Of a DNA stretch of 64,000 nt, positions 24,988-34,313 are shown piece by piece. Position 1 is the first letter of the stretch. Each line of letters begins with the position of its first letter. The translations under genes and the position numbers were made by a program. Origin of the DNA: Spirosoma sordidisoli (GTDB lineage Bacteria > Bacteroidota > Bacteroidia > Cytophagales > Spirosomataceae); the NCBI RefSeq assembly GCF_004138325.1, contig NZ_SBLB01000012.1:62001-126000 (forward strand), in the 5' to 3' direction. The notes beneath the pieces were generated by a model. It did not search any database, was not told where the DNA came from, and saw only the letters and a list, made by a program, of their open reading frames with translations.

Positions 24988-25455
24988 ATGACAATCAATG
25001 GAGCACACTGGCACCTGCTGGTGAATCATTTACCTATTATCGGTGGCCTAATGGCTACCCTCGTGCTGGGCTACGGGCTGTTTCGACGCAATGAAACGGT
25101 GATCAAGCTCGGATTTGGCCTCTTCGTCATGATGAGCATCGCCACGGCCATTACCAATCAAACAGGTGAAAGTGCCGAGCATTACCTGGAGTCCATTAAT
25201 GCGCTCGACAAACAGCGTTTGCACGCTCACGAACAAGCCGCCGACTGGGCCAACATCGGTATGTATCTGACGGGCGGACTGTCTCTCCTGGCTTTGATCT
25301 GGAAACGGGCTAACCAACTGGCTTGGTTACCAGCCCTCATTTTCCTGTCATCCCTCGTCACCTTCGGCCTGATGGCTAATGTAGGCCGTTTGGGCGGGCT
25401 GATTATGCACCAAGAGCTACGTACTGAACAGTCCGTCGCCCCGGCTACACGGTAG
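24988..25455 (+). CDS. Four-helix membrane protein of the metal cluster
   Basis: 155 residues with four hydrophobic segments. Conserved-looking His residues lie near helix ends: NGAHWHLLVNHLPIIGG at the N-terminus, LHAHEQAADWANIG in the middle and GGLIMHQELR at the C-terminus. The pattern resembles DUF2231-type membrane proteins, which may bind heme or metal; this is a weak resemblance. It lies between the His-rich exported protein and the Dps-like gene, in the same direction as the czc efflux operon. Confidence 0.65.
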   Translation: MTINGAHWHLLVNHLPIIGGLMATLVLGYGLFRRNETVIKLGFGLFVMMSIATAITNQTGESAEHYLESINALDKQRLHAHEQAADWANIGMYLTGGLSLLALIWKRANQLAWLPALIFLSSLVTFGLMANVGRLGGLIMHQELRTEQSVAPATR

Positions 25456-25529
25456 CCCCATCCTTGCGAGTACCGAGTACCTTTTTATAAACAGTTAAAG
25501 TTCAGTTTCATTTTTCAACACTCAGTTTT

Positions 25530-26201
25530 ATGAAAATTCAGTCAAGCGTCGAGACGCGTAACACACTGAAAATGTATGTCGCCGGTGGCCTGTGTGCCCT
25601 GGCTCTAATGGCCCAGCCTGTGCTGGCGCAGAACCGCCGGGCGGCTGATACAAATCAACCCCGCGCCGGAGCCACAACCGAACCAGGTGCACCGTCTGGC
25701 TCACAGTTGGGCAATTACCGTAACGAGCGGGCCGATGCCTGGATTCCGCTGGAGCAGGAGAAGCGGCAGGCTATCAACGCCGATTTGCAGGCAACGGTAG
25801 TGGAACTACTGGAGCTTTTCCACGATGCCAAGCAGTCGCATTGGAACCTGCGCGGGCCGCTCTACTTCCCCCTGCACGAGAATTTGCAGGAGTACGCCGA
25901 CACGTACCGCAAGTTTGCCGACCTACTGGCTGAACGGCAGTTGCAGATCGGTATCCCAACCGATGGCCGCACGAGTACCATCGTTGAAACGGCCAACTTG
26001 CCCAAGTTTCCGGGCGGTTTCCTGTCGGACCGGCAGGTACTCGACATCATGACCGAGCGCATTTTCACCATTGCCAAACGGGTACGTTCACGCGTGGAAA
26101 GCACGGCTAAAAACGGCGATGAAGTCACGTCGAACAAGTTCCAGGACCTGAGCTACGAGTTGGACAAGCAGGTCTGGCAGTTCCGCGTACACATGCAGTA
26201 A
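25530..26201 (+). CDS. Exported Dps/ferritin-like protein
   Basis: 223 residues. Unlike cytoplasmic Dps (about 160 residues) it begins with a signal peptide (MYVAGGLCALALMAQPVLAQ) and a low-complexity linker to about residue 70. The ferritin-like domain has the Dps signature AKQSHWNLRGPLYFPLHENLQ and DLLAERQLQIG. Of the usual ferroxidase ligands, two His, the later Asp and the Glu are present, but the Asp four residues after the second His is Gln. Dps oxidises Fe(II) with H2O2 and stores iron; an exported form would protect the periplasm or surface. It lies 64 bp before the CzcA-type pump. Confidence 0.8.
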   Translation: MKIQSSVETRNTLKMYVAGGLCALALMAQPVLAQNRRAADTNQPRAGATTEPGAPSGSQLGNYRNERADAWIPLEQEKRQAINADLQATVVELLELFHDAKQSHWNLRGPLYFPLHENLQEYADTYRKFADLLAERQLQIGIPTDGRTSTIVETANLPKFPGGFLSDRQVLDIMTERIFTIAKRVRSRVESTAKNGDEVTSNKFQDLSYELDKQVWQFRVHMQ

Positions 26202-26265
26202 TTGACCTTCGGTGCAGTTGGTATTACGCCAACTGCGCCGAACACTATTTAGCCTATTATACCTG

Positions 26266-29200
26266 ATGCTAAACGCCATTATCAATTTTTCTATCCGCAA
26301 TAAGCTAATTATTGGCTTGTTCACGCTGGCCCTGATCGGTTGGGGCGTTTGGTCGGTAACGCAGTTACCGATTGACGCGGTGCCGGACATCACCAATAAT
26401 CAGGTGCAGGTCATCACCCAAAGCCCCTCGCTGGCTGCCGAAGACATTGAGCGGTTGGTCACGTTTCCTATTGAGGTGGGGCTGTCAAACATTCCCGGCC
26501 TCACCGAAATCCGGTCTTTCTCACGCTTTGGTCTGTCCATCGTTACGGTCGTTTTTACCGATGCGACGGATGTATACTGGGCCAGGCAGCAAATCGCCGA
26601 ACGGCTACAAAACGTGGCGGGTCAGATTCCGTCCGGCGTGGGTACGCCCACGATGGCCCCGGTGACGACGGGCTTGGGCGAAATCTTCCAATACACAGTC
26701 GTACCCAAAAAAGGCTATGAATCCAAGTATTCGCTCACGGATCTACGAACGATTCAGGATTGGACGATTCGACGGGGACTCCTGGGTACGCCCGGCGTGG
26801 CCGATGTCAGCGGGTTCGGGGGGTTACTGAAGCAATACGAAATCGCTGTTGACCCCGACCGGTTACGGAGCGTGGGGGTGACGATTACCGACATCTTCAC
26901 GGCCCTACAACAAAACAATCAAAATACGGGAGGGGCCTACATCGACAAAAAACCTAACGCCTATTTCATCCGCTCAAACGGCTTAATCACGTCCACAAAC
27001 GACATTGCTGATATCGTCGTCAAGCTAAACAACCAGGGGCTTCCCGTGCGGGTACGCGACGTGGCGCAGGTAGGTATCGGATCGGCGGTTCGTTACGGGG
27101 CCGTTACCCGGAACGGACAGGGTGAAACGGTCGGCGCGTTGGTAATGATGATTAAAGGCGAGAACTCGTCGGCGGTCATCAAGCGAGTCAAAGCCAAGAT
27201 TGCCGAGATCCAGAAGACTCTGCCAGAAGGCGTGCAAATCATACCGTTTCTGGACCGCACCAAAATGGTTAACAGCGCCATCGGTACGGTTGAGCAAAAT
27301 CTTCTGGAAGGGGCACTCATTGTCATTTTTGTACTGGTGCTGCTGCTGGGCGATTTCCGGGCGGGCTTTGTGGTGGCCTCGGTAATTCCGTTGGCCCTGC
27401 TATTCGCCATTTCAATGATGAACTTGTTCGGCGTATCGGGTAACCTGATGAGTCTGGGAGCTATCGACTTTGGGTTGATCGTGGACGGGGCCGTCATCAT
27501 CGTAGAGGCCACCCTGCACCATATTACACTCCGAAATAAAGACAAGACGCTGACGCAGGACGAGATGGACGAAGAGGTCTTCCAGTCGGCCAGCCGCATC
27601 CGTTCGTCGGCGGCTTTCGGCGAGATTATCATTCTCATCGTGTATCTGCCCATTCTAGCATTGTCGGGCATTGAGGGCAAGATGTTTCGACCAATGGCCC
27701 TGACGGTAGCCTTTGCCATTCTGGGCGCGTTTATTCTCTCGCTGACCTACGTTCCGATGGTGTCGGCCCTGTTCCTAAGTAAAAAGATTGTCCACAAAGA
27801 GACGTTCTCCGACAAAATCATGAAGCGCATTCAACGGGTTTATGAACCCCTGTTGCTTGGCGCACTCAAACACCGGCTGGTTATATTAGTAAGCGCTGTA
27901 GCTCTGCTGGTAGTAGCCGTATTTCTATTTTCCCGTATGGGGGGTGAGTTCATTCCACAATTAGACGAGGGCGACTTTGCCGTTGATACCCGCACGTTGA
28001 CGGGTAGTTCGCTGTCGGAAACGGTGGATGCAACGACTAAAGCCCAACAAATTTTGCTACGACAGTTTCCCGAAGTAGAGCAGGTCGTTGGTAAGATTGG
28101 CTCTGGCGAAATTCCTACTGATCCGATGCCGATTGAAGCCTCTGACCTGATGGTCATTCTCAAGCCGAGAGACCAATGGACATCGGCGACGACTCGCGAT
28201 GAACTGGCCGGTAAGATGGCCCAAGCCCTGTCGGTTATTCCGGGGGTGACGTTTGGTTTTCAGCAACCCGTTCAGATGCGCTTTAACGAATTGATGACCG
28301 GTGCCCGGCAGGACGTGGCCCTCAAAATATACGGCGATGACTTAACGCAGCTCCAGAAATTGGCCTCCGAGGTCGGTAACACCGTCAGAAGTATTCAGGG
28401 TGCTCAGGATTTGTACACCGAGCAGGTAGGTGGGCTATCACAGATCTTGATTAACCTCGACCGGGCGCAGATTGCCAAATACGGACTGAACATTGCCGAC
28501 GTAAGTCGGGTCATCAATACAGCCTTTGCCGGGCAGTCTGCCGGACAGGTGTTTGAAGGCGAAAAACGCTACGACTTGGTTGTTCGATTAGCCGCCGACA
28601 AACGGCAGAGCGTTGATGACATTGGTAATGTGTACGTGGCTACGCCCACTGGTCAGCAGATTCCTTTAAGCCAGATTGCTCAGATTTCGGTTGAACAAGC
28701 CCCAAACCAGATTCAGCGCGATAATACACACCGTCGGATCACGCTGGGCTTCAACGTGCGGGGTCGCGACGTGGAAAGCATCGTGGCGGAGTTGCAGCAG
28801 AAGATTGGACAACGTCTCAAATTCCCACCGGGTTACTACATCACCTACGGTGGTACGTTCGAGAATTTGGTGGATGCCAAGAAGCGTCTGAGTATTGCTG
28901 TGCCCATTGCGTTGGCTCTGATCTTCGCCCTGTTGTTTTTCACCTTTGGCTCGGTACGTCAGAGTCTGCTTATTTTCATGGCCATACCAATGGCCGCCAT
29001 CGGGGGCGTATTTGCCCTACTCCTGCGCGGAATGCCGTTCAGTATTTCAGCCGGGGTCGGGTTCATTGCGCTGTTCGGGGTGGCCGTTCTTAACGGAATC
29101 GTGCTGATTGCCGAATTTAACCGCCTGCGGCACGAAGAGGGCCTGACCGACATGACCGAGATCATTCGGCAAGGGGCTGAGGTCCGGCTGCGGCCCGTCG

Positions 29201-30660
29201 TGATGACAGCCCTGGTGGCTTCGTTCGGCTTCATCCCGATGGCCATTTCCAACTCAGCCGGAGCCGAAGTTCAGAAACCATTAGCTACGGTCGTCATTGG
29301 TGGTTTGCTGACGGCCACCCTGCTAACCCTGATCGTGCTTCCTATCCTGTATTCGCTGATGGAGAAAAAAGCATTGGCAAAAGAAGCACAGGCCGCTACG
29401 TCGACTTCCAAGCCTATCAGCACGGTCGTCTCCGTCATTTTATTCCTCCTGGTTGCCGGTAGTAGCTGGGCGCAGGTGGCCCCGATGCAATCCATAACAT
29501 TGGATCAGGCCCTTCAGCAGGCTTCCAGCCGCAATGCACAGGTACAGATAGCCGGGTTGGGCGTCACCCAGCAGCAAGCACTCCGGCGAACGGCCTACGA
29601 TGCCGGGCGGCTGTCGGCAGTAGCGATGCTGGGGCAGTATAACACCCGTCGGTTCGACAATAACCTGACGGTCACCCAAACAATACCTAACCCTACATTG
29701 ATGCGCAGACTGGGCGATCTCAACGACCGGGCCGTTAGTGCGCGGGAAGCGGGGGTTGTCGTGACACGCAACGACGTGCAGTATCAGGTGAAATCAGCCT
29801 ACTACGACCTGAATTATCTGTATCAGAAGAGCCGCTTGTTCCAACAGCAAGACACGGTATTGGCCGAGTTTGTTAAAGCCGCCAACCTGCGCTTTAAAGT
29901 GGGCGAAACGGGAAGTTTGGAGAAAGCTACTGCCGAAAGCCAGTTAGCGGATCAACGCGTTCGACTGGCACAGAACGAAGCCAACGTAACGGCCAGCCGC
30001 ACCCGCTTACAAACTCTGCTATATAGCCCCCAACCTGTTGAAGCCGTCTCGCAGCCGCTACCCAAATTGACCCTAACGATGGCAACCGATAGTGCGTCGT
30101 TAGCGCGCAATCCGCTGTTGAGCCAGTTAGCGCAACAAATTCGAGTGGCCGAGCAAAATCGGCTGGTCGAGCAGGCGCGGCTCAAGCCGGATTTTATCGT
30201 CGGCTTGTTTAGTCAGACGCTAATCGGTAGTCAGCTTATCAACGGCAACGAACTCTACTTCGGTCCGGGCTACCGGTTTAACGGGGGGCAGGTGGGTGTT
30301 ACGTTGCCTTTGCTGGGTAAAGCACAGAAAGCCCGTATCAACGCGGCCCGCGTGGGCGAACAGATCGCACAGACTGATTTGCAGAATCAGCGATTTGCGC
30401 TGGAGCAACAACTCCAGCAGGCTATTCGCCAATACGAGCAATATCGTGATGCGCTGACGTACTACGAAACCAACGGATTGCCGCAGGCCACGCTGATTCA
30501 AACCAATGCCCGGCGGGCATTCAGCAGTGGCGACATCGGGTACGTTGAGTTTTCGCTGGCGATCCAACAGGCATTGACCATCCGGTCGAACTACTTGGAT
30601 CTGCTCAATCAGTTCAATCAATCTATCCTTTACATCAATTACCTGCTGGGTAATCCATGA
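26266..30660 (+). CDS. CzcA/CusA heavy-metal RND pump fused to TolC-type channel
   Basis: 1464 residues from the ATG before LNAIINFSIRNK; the longer frame begins with GTG and is less likely. Residues 1-1040 are a heavy-metal RND permease: SLGAIDFGLIVDGAVIIVEA is the HME signature, with a periplasmic porter domain in each half. After residue 1050 comes a signal-peptide-like stretch (VVSVILFLLVAGSSWAQ) and then an outer-membrane TolC/CusC domain (LDQALQQASSRNAQVQIAGL to the C-terminus). The two parts cannot lie in one membrane, so cleavage at the internal signal-like segment is expected. The fusion is known among Bacteroidota CzcA proteins. The adaptor gene overlaps by 4 bp. Confidence 0.9.
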   Translation: MLNAIINFSIRNKLIIGLFTLALIGWGVWSVTQLPIDAVPDITNNQVQVITQSPSLAAEDIERLVTFPIEVGLSNIPGLTEIRSFSRFGLSIVTVVFTDATDVYWARQQIAERLQNVAGQIPSGVGTPTMAPVTTGLGEIFQYTVVPKKGYESKYSLTDLRTIQDWTIRRGLLGTPGVADVSGFGGLLKQYEIAVDPDRLRSVGVTITDIFTALQQNNQNTGGAYIDKKPNAYFIRSNGLITSTNDIADIVVKLNNQGLPVRVRDVAQVGIGSAVRYGAVTRNGQGETVGALVMMIKGENSSAVIKRVKAKIAEIQKTLPEGVQIIPFLDRTKMVNSAIGTVEQNLLEGALIVIFVLVLLLGDFRAGFVVASVIPLALLFAISMMNLFGVSGNLMSLGAIDFGLIVDGAVIIVEATLHHITLRNKDKTLTQDEMDEEVFQSASRIRSSAAFGEIIILIVYLPILALSGIEGKMFRPMALTVAFAILGAFILSLTYVPMVSALFLSKKIVHKETFSDKIMKRIQRVYEPLLLGALKHRLVILVSAVALLVVAVFLFSRMGGEFIPQLDEGDFAVDTRTLTGSSLSETVDATTKAQQILLRQFPEVEQVVGKIGSGEIPTDPMPIEASDLMVILKPRDQWTSATTRDELAGKMAQALSVIPGVTFGFQQPVQMRFNELMTGARQDVALKIYGDDLTQLQKLASEVGNTVRSIQGAQDLYTEQVGGLSQILINLDRAQIAKYGLNIADVSRVINTAFAGQSAGQVFEGEKRYDLVVRLAADKRQSVDDIGNVYVATPTGQQIPLSQIAQISVEQAPNQIQRDNTHRRITLGFNVRGRDVESIVAELQQKIGQRLKFPPGYYITYGGTFENLVDAKKRLSIAVPIALALIFALLFFTFGSVRQSLLIFMAIPMAAIGGVFALLLRGMPFSISAGVGFIALFGVAVLNGIVLIAEFNRLRHEEGLTDMTEIIRQGAEVRLRPVVMTALVASFGFIPMAISNSAGAEVQKPLATVVIGGLLTATLLTLIVLPILYSLMEKKALAKEAQAATSTSKPISTVVSVILFLLVAGSSWAQVAPMQSITLDQALQQASSRNAQVQIAGLGVTQQQALRRTAYDAGRLSAVAMLGQYNTRRFDNNLTVTQTIPNPTLMRRLGDLNDRAVSAREAGVVVTRNDVQYQVKSAYYDLNYLYQKSRLFQQQDTVLAEFVKAANLRFKVGETGSLEKATAESQLADQRVRLAQNEANVTASRTRLQTLLYSPQPVEAVSQPLPKLTLTMATDSASLARNPLLSQLAQQIRVAEQNRLVEQARLKPDFIVGLFSQTLIGSQLINGNELYFGPGYRFNGGQVGVTLPLLGKAQKARINAARVGEQIAQTDLQNQRFALEQQLQQAIRQYEQYRDALTYYETNGLPQATLIQTNARRAFSSGDIGYVEFSLAIQQALTIRSNYLDLLNQFNQSILYINYLLGNP

Positions 30661-31907
30661 CCATGTTCCTACACGTGATTAATAAGAAGCAACAACTTAC
30701 CCGAGGTTTGTACCTGCTGATGAGTCTTTCAGGTGTCATGGGCTGGACATCGGGTTGTAATTCCGATAAGACCAACAGCCCTGCCGACCAGGCCAAATCG
30801 TCAGCAAGCGCGGATTCAAGCGGATCGAAACGGGACTCATCAACTGGCCCGGTGCGGGTATCCCTGACCCAGGCGCAGTATGACGTAGCGGCCATTAAGA
30901 TGGGCCAACCTACGCCCCGGACACTCAGCACCACGCTCAAAGTCAACGGCGTAGTGGACGTACCGGCGCAAAACATGGTGTCTGTATCGGTACCCTTTGG
31001 TGGGTACATTCGGCAGATTCGCTTAGAGCCAGGGATGCGGGTACGCAAAGGTCAAACGCTGGTCGTTCTCGAAAACCCCGACTACATTCAGCTCCAGCAG
31101 GACTACTTAGACACCAAAGCCAAGCTCGAGTACGCTGATCTCGAATTTGCCCGCCAACAGGAGTTGAGCCGCGACAACGTCAACGCGCTAAAGGTATTCC
31201 AGCAAACCCGCTCGAACCGGCAAAGCCTACAGGCACAACTGGCTGGTACGGCGCAACGGCTGGCGATCCTACGCATCAACCCGGCCAAACTAACGCCGGG
31301 GCAACTGACGCGAACTATCAGCATTCCCTCACCGGTGTCGGGCTTCATTACCAACGTACCCGTCAACAACGGGCGGTTCGTGAACCCGGCTGACGTGTTG
31401 GCCGACATCACGGATGTTAGCCGCCTATATGTCCGGTTAAGCATTTTCGAGAAAGACATCAGCCGCATTCGCACGGGGCAAACGATTCGCTTCGGGATGG
31501 GTGGCGACGCAACGCTGACCCATCGGGGCCAGATCTTTCTGATTGGCAAGTCCATTGCCGCTGACCGGACCATCCCGGTTCTGGCGCACCCCGATGGGTA
31601 CGCCGATGATTTCATTCCGGGTGGGTACGTATCGGCGCAGGTTGACGTGAAGACGCAACCTTTACCTGCTCTCCCGGAGTCAGCAGTGGTCAACTACGGG
31701 GGGCAGTCGTTGATTTACGTACTGGAGGGAAAGCGGGGAAGCCCGGCCACCTATCAGTTTCGGCAAGTACTGATAAAAACGGGAGTCCGCGAGAACGGCT
31801 ATGTGGCTGTTACGCTCCCCTCCGATGTGAACCCGCAGCAGACACCTATCGTGATGAATGGGGCATACAGTTTGCTCTCAAAGTTGAATAACAGTGAGGA
31901 GGAATAA
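30657..31907 (+). CDS. CzcB/CusB-type periplasmic adaptor
   Basis: 416 residues. Signal peptide with lipobox TSGC near residue 34. The body shows the order barrel-lipoyl-hairpin-lipoyl-barrel: SVPFGGYIRQIRLEPGMRVRKGQTLVVLEN, a coiled-coil hairpin at about 145-200 (YLDTKAKLEYADLEFARQQEL), TISIPSPVSGFITNVPVNNG and the C-terminal NPQQTPIVMNGAYSLL. It is the adaptor between the CzcA part and the TolC part of the fusion protein. ATGA overlap with that gene. Confidence 0.9.
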   Translation: MTMFLHVINKKQQLTRGLYLLMSLSGVMGWTSGCNSDKTNSPADQAKSSASADSSGSKRDSSTGPVRVSLTQAQYDVAAIKMGQPTPRTLSTTLKVNGVVDVPAQNMVSVSVPFGGYIRQIRLEPGMRVRKGQTLVVLENPDYIQLQQDYLDTKAKLEYADLEFARQQELSRDNVNALKVFQQTRSNRQSLQAQLAGTAQRLAILRINPAKLTPGQLTRTISIPSPVSGFITNVPVNNGRFVNPADVLADITDVSRLYVRLSIFEKDISRIRTGQTIRFGMGGDATLTHRGQIFLIGKSIAADRTIPVLAHPDGYADDFIPGGYVSAQVDVKTQPLPALPESAVVNYGGQSLIYVLEGKRGSPATYQFRQVLIKTGVRENGYVAVTLPSDVNPQQTPIVMNGAYSLLSKLNNSEEE

Positions 31908-31928
31908 GGTCAATTTTAACCAGTTAAA

Positions 31929-33140
31929 ATGCAGACAGTATTAGCTCCTTTTTCAAGTCTAAGGAACAAGCCATTCGCCCGGCTATACACCGCTGAGACG
32001 ATTAGTCTACTGGGCGATGCATTTACGTGGGTCGGTATCGCCTTGTTAGCCTATGATTTAGCCAAACAACAGGCGGCTTCTATACTGGCAATAGCGTTAA
32101 CGTTGCGGGTATCAGCATTTATCGTGTTTGCCCCGCTGGCAGGCGTGTGGGCAGATCGCTATCCCCGCCGGACCATTCTCATTGTTACTCACCTGGGCCG
32201 AATGATCGTCGTTAGCTTATTTCCGTTCGTTACGGAGACGTGGCAGGTGTATGGCTTGATTATCGGGCTGAACATTTTCAACGCATTCTTCACTCCAGCC
32301 TATAAAGCGACCATTCCTCAGTTCGTAACCGGCGGAACTGATTCTAAGCAGGCTATTGCTTTGTCAAATGCAACGTATCAATTGTTGGGCGTTTTGGGGC
32401 CAGGTTTGGCCGGGGCGCTGGCAGGACTACTTGGGGTTCAACAAATTTTCTGGTTGGATGCCATTTCATTTTTGCTGGCGGGCATCTTAATCGCTACCCT
32501 ACCCCGGTCGGCTTGGACCCGGTTACCGCTACCGACAGCGTCTGCCGAGACAACAACCTGGCAGGGTATTCGCAACGGTACGCAGTGGCTTTTCAGGCAA
32601 CCGGCCATACGGTTCTCGCTGCTGATGGAATTCATAGCTGCGCTGGCGGGTGCCCAGATTTTGGTTAATACGGTGGGGTTGGTAAAAGGGATTATGGGGC
32701 AGGACGATCAACACTATGGATGGGTTATGTCTGGCTTCGGCGTTGGAGCGACCCTTGCCGCCTTTGGCGTTTCGCGGCTAACGCAACGGTTTCGCTTGCC
32801 AACGATTGCTCTGTTTGGTGCGCTCATAGCATCTCTGGCTATTTTACCCGCTCAGGAAGTATCATTAATAGGTTTACTAATCCTTTGGGCAATAGCTGGT
32901 ATGGGGCAGAGTTTGGCCGAGATGCCCAACCAATTTCTCATTGCCGAGCGGATACCACCTGCTGAACAGGGCCGCGTGTATGGTGCCCATTTTGCCTGGT
33001 CACACACCTGGTGGGCCATTGGCTACCCGCTGGCAGGCTGGTTAGGCAGCCGCTTTACCCCACAAACATTCTGGATCGGGGGACTCATCGCGATGACCTG
33101 TTGGTTAGCCGCAACAGTAGCACTCAAACGCACTACATGA
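31929..33140 (+). CDS. MFS transporter (EntS-like DHA3 type)
   Basis: 403 residues, 12 hydrophobic segments. The motif-A loop between TM2 and TM3 is GVWADRYPRRTILI, and the second half has a weaker repeat. The N-terminus LRNKPFARLYTAETISLLGDAFTWVGIALL is typical of the DHA3/enterobactin-exporter-like branch. Substrate not predictable. It follows the CzcB gene by 21 bp and so may be in the same transcript. Confidence 0.85.
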   Translation: MQTVLAPFSSLRNKPFARLYTAETISLLGDAFTWVGIALLAYDLAKQQAASILAIALTLRVSAFIVFAPLAGVWADRYPRRTILIVTHLGRMIVVSLFPFVTETWQVYGLIIGLNIFNAFFTPAYKATIPQFVTGGTDSKQAIALSNATYQLLGVLGPGLAGALAGLLGVQQIFWLDAISFLLAGILIATLPRSAWTRLPLPTASAETTTWQGIRNGTQWLFRQPAIRFSLLMEFIAALAGAQILVNTVGLVKGIMGQDDQHYGWVMSGFGVGATLAAFGVSRLTQRFRLPTIALFGALIASLAILPAQEVSLIGLLILWAIAGMGQSLAEMPNQFLIAERIPPAEQGRVYGAHFAWSHTWWAIGYPLAGWLGSRFTPQTFWIGGLIAMTCWLAATVALKRTT

Positions 33141-33173
33141 CTTACTCGTTTATTACATTCTCTTTCTACTAAG

Positions 33174-33878
33174 ATGGCTGACGTTGGGTATTTACACCGG
33201 GAGGAGCACCTCCGTAGTTCAGATTTTATTTCTGACATTGTCATTGGTATGTCAGATGGATTAACGGTACCATTTGCGCTGGCAGCAGGCCTGAGCGGAG
33301 CCGTTGCCAGTTCGTCGCTCGTCGTAACGGCTGGTATTGCTGAGGTTGTGGCGGGGTCTATTGCCATGGGACTTGGCGGTTATTTAGCGGGCCGCACCGA
33401 GGCTGATCACTACGATTCCGAACGTCGGCGTGAGGCTGCCGAGGTTGAAGCCGTGCCGGAGCGCGAGAAAGAAGAAGTTCGTGAAGTGTTTGCCGACATG
33501 GGTCTGAGTCCAGCGTTGCAAACCGCCATTGCCGACGAACTGGCCAAAGACAAGACGAAATGGGTAGACTTTATGATGAAGTACGAATTGGGGCTTGACG
33601 AACCGGACCCAAACCGCGCGACAAAGAGTGCATTGACGATTGGCTTGGCCTACGTAGTGGGTGGGTTAGTGCCGTTGACGCCTTATTTTTTGGTCGATAA
33701 CCCGCATAAGGCTCTCCTCTATTCCAGCGGAATCACCCTCATTTGTTTGTTTATCTTCGGTTATTTCAAAGCGAAAGTGACCGGGCAACCGCCCGTTAGT
33801 GGAGCTATTAAGGTTATGCTGATTGGTGCAGCAGCGGCTGCGGCAGCCTTCGGTGTGGCCCGGCTATTCGGCGGGTAA
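33174..33878 (+). CDS. VIT1/CCC1-family Fe/Mn transporter
   Basis: 234 residues. The first helix SDFISDIVIGMSDGLTVPFALAAGL has the conserved Asp and Gly-Met residues of the CCC1/VIT1 family, followed by AEVVAGSIAMGLGGYLAGRTE (second helix) and the long charged cytoplasmic loop (about residues 75-140) with many Glu residues that bind metal in plant VIT1. Three more C-terminal helices follow. It moves Fe(II) or Mn(II) out of the cytoplasm. It continues the metal-transport theme of the preceding operon. Confidence 0.9.
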   Translation: MADVGYLHREEHLRSSDFISDIVIGMSDGLTVPFALAAGLSGAVASSSLVVTAGIAEVVAGSIAMGLGGYLAGRTEADHYDSERRREAAEVEAVPEREKEEVREVFADMGLSPALQTAIADELAKDKTKWVDFMMKYELGLDEPDPNRATKSALTIGLAYVVGGLVPLTPYFLVDNPHKALLYSSGITLICLFIFGYFKAKVTGQPPVSGAIKVMLIGAAAAAAAFGVARLFGG

Positions 33879-33881
33879 TCT

Positions 33882-34187
33882 TCACCAAGTGATCCACGAA
33901 TGGGTCACCATGATTACCGTAATAGCCATTATCCCAAGGAGCGAAGTCAGAAACAGGTACTCAGCCACGTCTTCCAGCCAGCGTTCGCGAGTAGCTACTT
34001 TGGTGCGAATGGATAGAAATGAGCAAATAGACGACGTGGCTAACAGGAACGCGATGATGTAGGTAAACTCATCCAGCAGGGTTTTTTCTTCACCATCCTT
34101 TATCCGCAGTGAGGTCGCTACAAACAAACAGAACCCGAGCAGATTAGCCGACGTACCTAAAATATGTTGAGACGTTTTGTTTGCCAA
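33882..34187 (-). CDS. Small multi-pass membrane protein
   Basis: 101 residues with three to four hydrophobic segments (ILGTSANLLGFCLFVATSL, FTYIIAFLLATSSICSFLSI, YLFLTSLLGIMAITVIMVT). The start codon would be TTG, since no ATG or GTG lies between the last upstream stop and it. It converges on the VIT gene with 3 bp between stops and diverges from the DUF1003 gene. No family recognised. Confidence 0.5.
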   Translation of the reverse strand: MANKTSQHILGTSANLLGFCLFVATSLRIKDGEEKTLLDEFTYIIAFLLATSSICSFLSIRTKVATRERWLEDVAEYLFLTSLLGIMAITVIMVTHSWITW

Positions 34188-34313
34188 GTTCTGAGAACAG
34201 ATTTACTACAGGTTTGAAACGCAATTTGTCTGAAAGCTGCGCTACAAACGCATCTGGGAAGGTAGCGGAGAACAAGTCTGTAAGCGGACACGGTGAATCA
34301 ATTACTCGATGAT

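Noticed and set aside
24835-25029. 64-codon minus-strand frame in the gap before the czc cluster membrane protein
   Set aside because: The translation looks protein-like in part, but the frame overlaps the start of the real gene and carries no known motif; it may be a remnant.
25490-25529. TTCAGTTTCAT preceded by AACAGTTAAAG before the Dps-like gene
   Set aside because: Boxes are weak and no TAnnTTTG follows at the right distance.
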